64,000 nucleotides of DNA, taken from NCBI GenBank assembly GCA_025738555.1, contig JAOVFP010000016.1, forward strand, positions 3,224,001-3,288,000, given 5' to 3'. The notes below the pieces were generated by a model. That model was given only the letters and a program-made list of their open reading frames with translations, was not told the origin of the DNA and made no database searches. This document shows positions 58,222 through 64,000 of this stretch, in pieces (within the stretch, counting starts at the first letter, position 1; each line of letters starts with the position of its first letter). This DNA is from Cyathus striatus (Eukaryota; Basidiomycota; Agaricomycetes; Agaricales; Nidulariaceae). Both the position numbers and the translations under genes were made by a program.

Positions 58222-58480
58222 TTATTAATAAGCCTGCCTTGAGCCTATTCGTAGCTAAGCTTATGAGTAAGTTATACTTTGAAACTTTTCAAGTTATATT
58301 GGACGAACCTTGGGGGACAGAAGAGGGATTGTGTATAATGGTTGGAAGCAGTGAAGTGTCAGGATCCATGTACGCAATATGATTTGGGATAGGTAACTGC
58401 CAGTATTCCGATTCTTAACAATTTTATAGCATACTCACTCTGTCTAATTTTATCCAATTCAAAATAATCGATCATGATGG
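58222..58480 (+). repeat. Tandem duplication of a DUF6593-like 5' region, unit 2
   Basis: Second unit, about 330 bp to the right of unit 1. Its orphan first exon (minus strand from about 58372, MDPDTSLLPTIIHNPSS) has no downstream exons of its own, so it is a leftover alternative promoter/exon or a relic. Confidence 0.8.
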
Positions 58481-61400
58481 ATGAGCAAGTTGAACAGATG
58501 AACATCATAATATTTATGTACAGTGCCACTACCATGGTGCCAAGCTGAATATTACTTCCTACAGTATAACATGCAATAAGTGATTAAATTTGAACAATTT
58601 GGCAGACTATAAGTTTTATATTATAAAATATAACGCGCAGACGGGCAGATCATGGAAAGGCGTTGGTATATTCTGGGGAGTCCGTGCTAGCATCTACTAG
58701 AAGTTTGCTATAAGCTATGTTCCATTTTTATCGATGAAACGCGCTTACACCCGCATCACTTAAGAACTAGTAGTAATATTGAGTAGTACATAGTACTGGT
58801 CCGGGTAACATATTACATAGAACTCTTGAGAACGTTAGTGACATCCTGAGAAAATCTGTAAGGCAAATGAGAATCGCGCAGAAAAATAATGAAAATAATG
58901 ATCTAAGTATTGCATTGGGAAGGACTTAAGGACTGGTCCTTTAAGCTTTAGGTCCGCTTCGTTCAACGGATTTTTAGACACGAGGTGGATTTACAGGAAA
59001 ATAATGGCCAAAGTCATTCAATTATCCACTTTGTTTGACTTTCATCCCTGAAGTAAAATCTGTTATGTAGTAATATGGCCATAGGCCCTGCAGATTTCTC
59101 TTTAATAAAAGGGTCATGAATTCTGGCCAGAGAAGCACTGGTTTTGAAGAGGTCAAAGACGGTAAGGCATAGTAGTAATGTACTTTCAGTGGTTTATAAA
59201 TCAAATGGCCTAGCTTGGAGTAGCAACACTGTTCAACAAGTGCTCGAATCCCATCCGTGCCGGGCTGTTGTATTCAGGTATTTTCGGTCTATTTTGTCTC
59301 TGCTATAAAAGTACAGGAACCTGTGGGGGTAAGTATCAGTGGTATAGGTCGTACTAATGTCCACTTAGCGAACTGGTTTTATGAAGCTGCTGAAGTAACC
59401 AGATAGGTGCGAAGCCGCAAGTGAATATGCCCAAGACGTTCCTAAGATTCTATCCAATGAAAGTTGAGGTGACAGCTGTAAGTCGCACATTGGTGGATGC
59501 TCCTGGTCATCGGGGAAAAGAATGAGATAACTGACACAAGTTCAAAGCCATATCCCCAAGATATATGTTTATATATCATTAACCACTAGATGTCTATTAA
59601 GCAAATTGTGTACCTATATCAGCGGTTTGCAAGAATAACTGAATTCGATATGCTAGATTCTTGTCTCATTATCTGTTCCAAGTCATTTTTATATATCTTA
59701 GTAAGGAGTTTATAGATGAGTTGATCAACTTAGAGTAGTAGATAAAATGGCATACCGCGTTAAACATTTACGCTGTCGCATGTTGAAATTGCTTTTTTTA
59801 TCTAAGTTAACTTTAAGTTGATGTTCAGTTACCCATTGTCAGAAAAATGATACTTCTGAAGTTATAACTAACAGCCGTCCACGATGTAAGGAGAGAGTTA
59901 AAAAATACAGTGGTACCAAGTTCAGAAATTACATTGGCTGGACAGTCAGTTCAAGTAATGCTCAGTTGGAAGCTCGTTCCCCATAGCGAGTCAGGAAAAA
60001 TCTCTTTCATCTATAATGGTGAATGACTGAGCCCTGCATTACAAGCCCTCTTTGACCAATAGTAGATCAGATGCAAAATGTGAAACTAGCTGTCTTAATT
60101 TCGGCAACATAAAAGCCACTTAGATTTTTTTTACTTCTGAGTTAGCTGCAATGGATCAGTATCCACACGGTATAAAAAATCCAGCGTGAAGTGATATCTA
60201 CCCAGCAAAATCATCAACTGTAGCCACAGAACTGTCTTGCATCCCTCCCCACTGCTCGCACACAAGTCAATTCCCCTGCAACCTCCTAGCTCCACACAAC
60301 CTGATAGTCTCACCATTCACACACAAATAGTCGCTAAATCCAAGGGCTATTCAAACCTCTTCCGTAGAACTTAAAACTTTTCCCCCGGTATGTCCAAAAT
60401 CCAGACTGGTCTTGAGTGAAGTTGTCGTCATTGATCGGAGGGCCCGGCGCACCACTGGTGGCGGACAGGATGCTTGACGTTCGAGTTTCGAAACCTGTAA
60501 TTGGTTGAGGGAGGCAAATAAAGGATGAATGCACAGAGCCGTATTTCAGAGCATAAAGAAAAATCGGAGGTGTGAGTCAGATGTGTCCGCTAGCTTCGCA
60601 AGCCTCAAAGGCAAGGAAAATAAACACACACATGCACACATACACTACATTCTGACTTGGTCTCTTGACTATCAAGTTCTTCCACTTCCATGACTGGCCA
60701 TATAGCAGTTACTTTCTACCATGGACCATTTCCTTCCATCGTGATTTTATCGACGAGTGGATGGCTCATTATTTTGCAGGCTTGTTGTGAATGTTAATGA
60801 GGGGTTGTAACGACATGGTTCTCGGTGCTCGCTGGCAGTACGTTCCTGATATTTCTCCTCTTCTCATTTGCCTTTTTTACAGGTGTGCCCATTAAACGAA
60901 GACCCAAGTACCGGAGCACAACAACCCCTCAGTCGAGGAAAAGGCGGTAGCTGGTACTTAAAGCTGATCTAGGCCTTCCCCACTGGGCCATCACACTTTG
61001 TTCTCTATACCCTCTCACAGACACATATATCCTGGATGTGCAAGAGAACATGTTCCCCTTTATCCCAAAACCAATTCCACTTCATACAGTCTCAGTATAA
61101 CCCAGTAAATTTGACATATGCTCCTCCCCACACGAAGTTACTTGCTTGGTTTATTACCCGGCGGTATATCTACTGTTTCTGAATCTGGATCCCTGAACCT
61201 CCCGCCTTTTCAGGTTCTAGATTCGTGTAGTGTCTGTGTCTGTCTACACTTGGTCTACACTCTGTCCAAAGACTGGTCCTCTTGGATTTAAGTTGGTCTG
61301 TGTGTTAGGTGGAAATAATGGTCCATTGCTGTTCTGAGTATCAACGTATTTGAGGAATACAAGTTCTGTTTCTACGCTTTATTAGTTCTTGTAAATGAAA

Positions 61401-61598
61401 CTAAATACTCATCGACATCGCTGGCTTGTAATGGCAGCAGCCGAGGACAATTAATAATAAGTCCCCATATACATAGCTCAACCATAGAACAATGTTACTA
61501 CGGTACTTCGGAGAATTTGAACTTTGAAGTACTAGTACCTGCATTACTTTTTACATTACTTTACTTATATATATAAAAAGAGATCTGACAAAAAGTAT
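58481..61598. other. Gene-free AT-rich region
   Basis: 3.1 kb with no exon series. A minus-strand open frame of 66 codons at 60334-60534 and others are isolated and of no recognisable family. CT-rich text at 60890-61270 is unexplained. Confidence 0.5.
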
Positions 61599-61680
61599 TA
61601 GCAGCAACTTGTTTCGATCAAGTGACCTCGGGGTAACATGAGAATATGGGCCCCGCGCGCTACCACTGCGCCATGCTGCT
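61599..61680 (-). tRNA. Initiator tRNA-Met (CAT) with a 10-nt intron
   Basis: Perfect cloverleaf on the minus strand: acceptor AGCAGCA/TGCTGCT with A1:U72, D arm GCGC-AGTGGTA-GCGC, anticodon stem CGGGG/CCCCG (three G:C pairs), loop CC-CAT-A then a 10-nt intron TTCTCATGTT and A38, T arm ACTTG-ATCGAAA-CAAGT, discriminator A. A1:U72, the G-C-rich anticodon stem and the A54 T loop (ATCGAAA) are initiator marks. Base 33 is C instead of U, as in vertebrate initiator tRNA. Confidence 0.93.
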
Positions 61681-61809
61681 CACTAGACAGTTTACCGGTT
61701 CAAACGTTTTCTTTCTAGGCCATACGATTGTTGCATTTGAGTAATAGTGAGTAATGTACTAGTAAGAGCCGCGATGGCAAAAGTATTTTTGATCTCAGAA
61801 ACCATTACA

Positions 61810-61866
61810 TAGCAGCAACTTGCTTTTAAGTTTTGCTTAATGTAACCACTGCACAAGGCTGCTGCT
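61810..61866 (-). pseudogene. Decayed copy of the initiator tRNA
   Basis: Minus strand starts AGCAGC and keeps TGCAGTGGTTA (A-box) and AAGCAAGTTGCTGCTA (T stem/acceptor 3' end), but the anticodon arm is lost and the centre is scrambled. Lies 130 bp upstream of the intact gene on the same strand. Confidence 0.75.
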
Positions 61867-64000
61867 GTATGGAGGAGGTAAATGTGTCAATTTAGTTACA
61901 CAAGGGTCAGGTTAATGCTTAGGTCTACCAACGGGCTTTTGACGGACTCTCATAGTGCCAGTTTCTCACAGTGATCGATGATTCACGAGTACGCACGTAG
62001 CATTAAAGAATTTAAGCGGCATTGTGCGATGCATATCTAGAACTTTAGTATAACTAATTGATGAACACATGGAAATTATTCAAGCTTGATACCTCGGCCG
62101 TAGTACTTAATACTTAAGTATAGTACTCAGTTGCAGATGACCATTGTCACTATATTGAGCGCTTCCATCGGTGTATAAACTATTTAGCAAAATTGCAGGC
62201 CATGAGGATATGAACTTCTTTTTCCATGCTCCTGGGTGTTTTCTGCTTTCAAGGAAGTCCTGTCTGGAAAGACGGGCTTAAGTGGGTCAGTGATATGTGA
62301 GTCAGCCTGGGCGAAAGAACCTTCACATAAGTCAACAGTCAAATAGGTGCTAATATTAACGCTTCGGCGTGGCTCTCGACGATGTTTCGACGAGCTCGCG
62401 AGAACTTGAAGTTGAATGGCGAACGGTACTTACTACTGCACACTTTCTTTTTTTTGCTTCCTTCATCTTACTTTACGCTAGTAGTCCTCCGTTAATGGAG
62501 TTTTTTAATATGCTCATGTTTTTAGAGCAATCCAAATATATAACTTCGTGTCCGGGAGGTACGTACATAGGTTCTGATTTCTGACGACTCGCCACAATTA
62601 TTTGATCTTTATTTACTATTACTTCCGTGCACCGTTCCTAGGCACCAGCGAGGAAATAAAGTCTTGAAAAGATCTGTGCCTACTTTCACCGGGGTCAGCC
62701 GGGGCCCGAGCCAACCCAAGAGAGGACATATATGCGCATTATGCGCCAATCTATAGGATTCAACGTCAAGCTTCAGCGGGATTCTATCCAAATTATGTTA
62801 GCTTAAAATGATGTCGAAGAAAGCTGCGCACTTAAAGAATTATTACAAGTAAGTTTGTAATTCAGAGAACTTTTGGCCTCACGATTACCCACCAGAAATC
62901 CTTCATCCGAAAGGTTAGTCCTATCGTATATTTTTTCAGGATTAATAATACTGATGACTTCCATCGTATAGGACGCATGGATAAGACAACCAAGGAGGAT
63001 AATGGAACGCACAACATCCAGGGAAGAAACGACAAGCGTGTAGAAGCGAAGGAAATATTGTCTAACAGGAGCAACCCCGTCGCTTCGGATGCTGATGATA
63101 TGTGAGTTATGCATCTGTCTGCTAATTAGAAGCTTCTCTGACATTACTTATCCTAGGTCACCGCCTAAAGAACCTGAAAATGACTTGCGAAGACAGCAGC
63201 ACACCTCGCTGAAGAAGATCATGAAGAAGATAGTGAAGAAAACTCCGAGGACGAAAATGAGGACTCCGTTGGCGAATCTAACGAACACTCCGATACGTAA
63301 GTTAGCAGTTAAATCGTAAGAAAATACATACTCACTCAGTAATATCTGTTATAGTATGTCAAGGGGAGAACCTAGGAGGTTTCATGCAGGGGGCGCAACA
63401 AAAAACTCAAGTGGGACAACGAAAAATTCTAATGATTCTAAAAAGTGGAATTGCATAATCATGTGATATTAAATCTTGTCCTTTCGTCAGCCACTAGTCA
63501 TTGCCGCAACTTGGCAAATACAGAGTTCCTCAAGCGCCCAACGTCGATTGTGTGACTGTCGACTTCATGCCAACTCCAGGGCCAGTGTAGTCTCTAGTTG
63601 TGTAAATATACACTTACATATGGATAAATTATAATAAGTTCTGCCACGATATTAAATTAAATACTACGTAGCTTCAAATTCAAACTTCACCGGCACCGTG
63701 GTCCGTGACCTCGCTCAGCACTTGCCCGCTGCTATTTGACTGCTACGTGAAAGGAATAGATAAGCACCTGTAAACACTACTATGTACATGCCACGAACGA
63801 ACCTACGCCGGATGGGATATTCGGCCTAGCTTCGACTGCTTGTTGTTCAATGCAAGTTCTTCGCTGATATGGTTCATGCAAACCGGGTTAGCGTGGCTTC
63901 TCTGCGCGCCAATCTGGCCGCGGCGCTCACGTCAAGGACGGATTAATGATATCGGGTGCTTTTGAATCACAGATAAGTAAGCAGAGAATTGGCTTTGCCC
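61867..64000. other. Right end, no well-supported gene
   Basis: Short frames only. A possible fragment begins at ATG 62975 (MDKTTKEDNGTHNIQG), splices at a GTGAGT/TAG pair (63103-63158) and continues into Lys-rich or, in the next frame, Glu/Asp-rich text up to a GTAAGT at 63298. It could be exons of an acidic disordered protein or chance. Nothing else supported. Confidence 0.35.

Noticed and set aside
62609..62791. 60-codon minus-strand frame with mixed composition
   Set aside because: Reads like protein but is isolated, unspliced and matches no family I know; too weak to list as a gene.

Overview
This window is nuclear DNA from a filamentous basidiomycete, most likely an Agaricomycete. Genes are split by many short GT-AG introns of about 45-70 bp. 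The protein set is fungal: HP1-type chromodomain protein, Y14, Rrp4, Tpt1, COQ10, IDO, tandem GMC oxidoreductases and dienelactone hydrolases, and a family resembling the mushroom-specific DUF6593. Pol III genes carry fungal-style introns. No bacterial operon, ribosome-binding site or CRISPR array is present.

Layout. 0-6.3 kb holds housekeeping genes: exosome subunit Rrp4 (runs off the left edge), a MYND zinc-finger protein, the exon-junction-complex protein Y14, and an HP1-like chromo/chromoshadow protein. 6.3-12.9 kb has no convincing gene and contains decayed repeats. 12.9-19.2 kb has a divergent pair: indoleamine 2,3-dioxygenase (-) and a large membrane-anchored coiled-coil protein (+), both broken by single-base frame slips. 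18.8-27.2 kb is a tandem segmental duplication with a period of about 4.6 kb. It carries the 3' end of the coiled-coil gene plus a GMC oxidoreductase; the first GMC copy is broken by a 94-bp deletion and the second is intact. 27.7-29.3 kb is a serine-rich unknown, followed by a compact Pol III cluster (U6, tRNA-Leu, tRNA-Gly). 31.4-40.8 kb has a GNAT acetyltransferase, an SDR, a KAT14/CSRP2BP-like GNAT protein, an unknown, an F-box-like protein and the tRNA 2'-phosphotransferase Tpt1. 41.0-42.8 kb has mitochondrial COQ10 with an inverted partial copy of its own promoter and first exon. 43.3-46.2 kb has two dienelactone hydrolase paralogs, and 47.2-48.3 kb an Sds3/SUDS3-like Sin3-HDAC subunit. 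49.5-58.5 kb is an expanded, partly decayed family of at least six DUF6593-like genes and fragments on both strands, some with N-terminal LPxY repeats. The last 5.5 kb is mostly gene-free apart from an intron-containing initiator tRNA-Met and a decayed copy of it.

The main themes are two RNA-metabolism genes (Rrp4, Y14) plus Tpt1 and a Pol III cluster, chromatin factors (HP1, Sds3, KAT14-like), and lineage-specific families growing by local duplication with visible decay. Many otherwise well-conserved genes need exactly one extra base to stay in frame. This points to single-base deletions in the sequence itself (unpolished reads) at least as much as to true pseudogenes. All family names come from reading the translations; no database search was run.
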